Assembly (NCBI GenBank): GCA_963648435.1 | Contig: CAVJDT010000042.1 | Location: 1-15,483 of the forward strand | Origin: UMGS75 sp963648435 | GTDB taxonomy: Bacteria; Bacillota_I; Bacilli_A; ML615J-28; CAG-313 | Direction: 5' to 3' | Length of the DNA: 15,483 nucleotides | Shown: positions 15,082-15,483 of the stretch, piece by piece | How positions within the stretch are numbered: position 1 is the first letter of the stretch | Layout: every line of letters begins with the position of its first letter | Notes under the pieces: generated by a model | Told to the model about the DNA's origin: nothing | Databases searched by the model: none | Seen by the model: the letters and a program-made list of their open reading frames with translations, nothing else | Translations under genes and position numbers: made by a program

Positions 15082-15483
15082 TTAATCAACTCCCATATTT
15101 AATCTACAATTATTTTACAAATTGACCGATATTTGCTAGTAGAAATGACTGATTTTTTAAGTATTTTTGAACGACATTTTTATAAAAAGTTGACCATTAT
15201 TGTTTTTTACCTCATTTAATCTTCTAATTATTCTATTAACAAATGTAATTGGAAGAGGTATAGATCTATCTGTTTCTTTAATTGCTTAGCCATACGCAAT
15301 CTCTTGATCCCCTACGTTTTATTCATTCTTTGATACACATTATAACTTTGCTTATGTATTCTTGATTCATATTTAATTGAAGTTTCAACGCTACATAGCG
15401 AAAAAGAGAAACTCCATTTTAAAATGTCGAACAAAGTTAGAGTTATCACTCTAACCCAAACACTTAATGTTTCTTTTAAAAGA
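15082..15483. other. Gene-free end region with inverted repeats and a decayed minus-strand frame
   Basis: No intact gene was found here. On the minus strand a decayed frame reads DQEIAYG, a stop, then AIKETDRSIPLPITFVNR and RLNEVKNNNGQLFIKM (about 15311-15175), which looks protein-like but matches nothing I recognise. It is flanked by near-identical inverted repeats, AAAATGTCGAACAA at 15421-15434 on the plus strand and AAAATGTCGTTCAA at 15180-15167 on the minus strand (12 of 14 match). A perfect 8-bp hairpin, GTTAGAGT/ACTCTAAC, lies next to the right repeat at 15436-15455. A small decayed insertion element is possible. Confidence 0.35.

Overview
The window comes from an AT-rich bacterium, most likely a low-GC Bacillota or Mollicutes-related lineage (Bacilli, Erysipelotrichia or Acholeplasma-like). 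The evidence is an AT-rich backbone, strong AGGAGG ribosome binding sites, a phenylalanine T-box leader in front of pheST, and use of TAA, TAG and TGA as ordinary stops. The standard code is therefore in force. Every supported gene is on the minus strand, so transcription runs from high to low coordinates.

Positions 1 to about 3870 form an accessory island with clearly higher GC than the backbone. It reads as a short minus-strand operon. An intact AlbA-like/ATPase/winged-helix regulator sits under a near-consensus promoter embedded in an array of GTGAAT half-sites. It is followed by an Eco57I-like adenine-specific DNA methyltransferase broken by an amber codon and a 3' deletion, then the 3' remnant of an unrecognised gene, then an AAA-type ATPase cut off after its Walker A motif. 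This looks like a decayed horizontally acquired methylation or defence island in which only the regulator is still whole. A gene-free spacer (about 3851-4176) with a strong bidirectional terminator hairpin separates it from the backbone.

Positions 4177-6440 hold a compact operon with a perfect-consensus promoter: a DUF1538 membrane protein with a duplicated signature, followed by two divergent small P-II-like proteins. The arrangement suggests a transporter controlled by dedicated P-II-type sensors.

Positions 6523-12377 hold a T-box-controlled operon: pheS, pheT, a small P-loop NTPase of the FlaR/adenylate-kinase-like type, and a lipoprotein GH18 chitinase-like glycosidase, ended by a terminator hairpin. 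Gene spacings are +1, +1 and -4 nt, so the last two genes are probably co-transcribed with phenylalanyl-tRNA synthetase. The T-box shows a UUC specifier and a UGGU tRNA-acceptor-pairing sequence, both matching tRNA-Phe.

Positions 12430-15483 hold two ATPases of the AAA_14/DUF4143 type. The first is intact, with a clear promoter and a perfect 10-bp inverted repeat just upstream. The second is a pseudogene with at least three frame lesions. The last 400 nt have no intact gene but show a pair of inverted repeats about 270 bp apart around a decayed reading frame, possibly an old small insertion.

No CRISPR array, rRNA or tRNA gene was seen.
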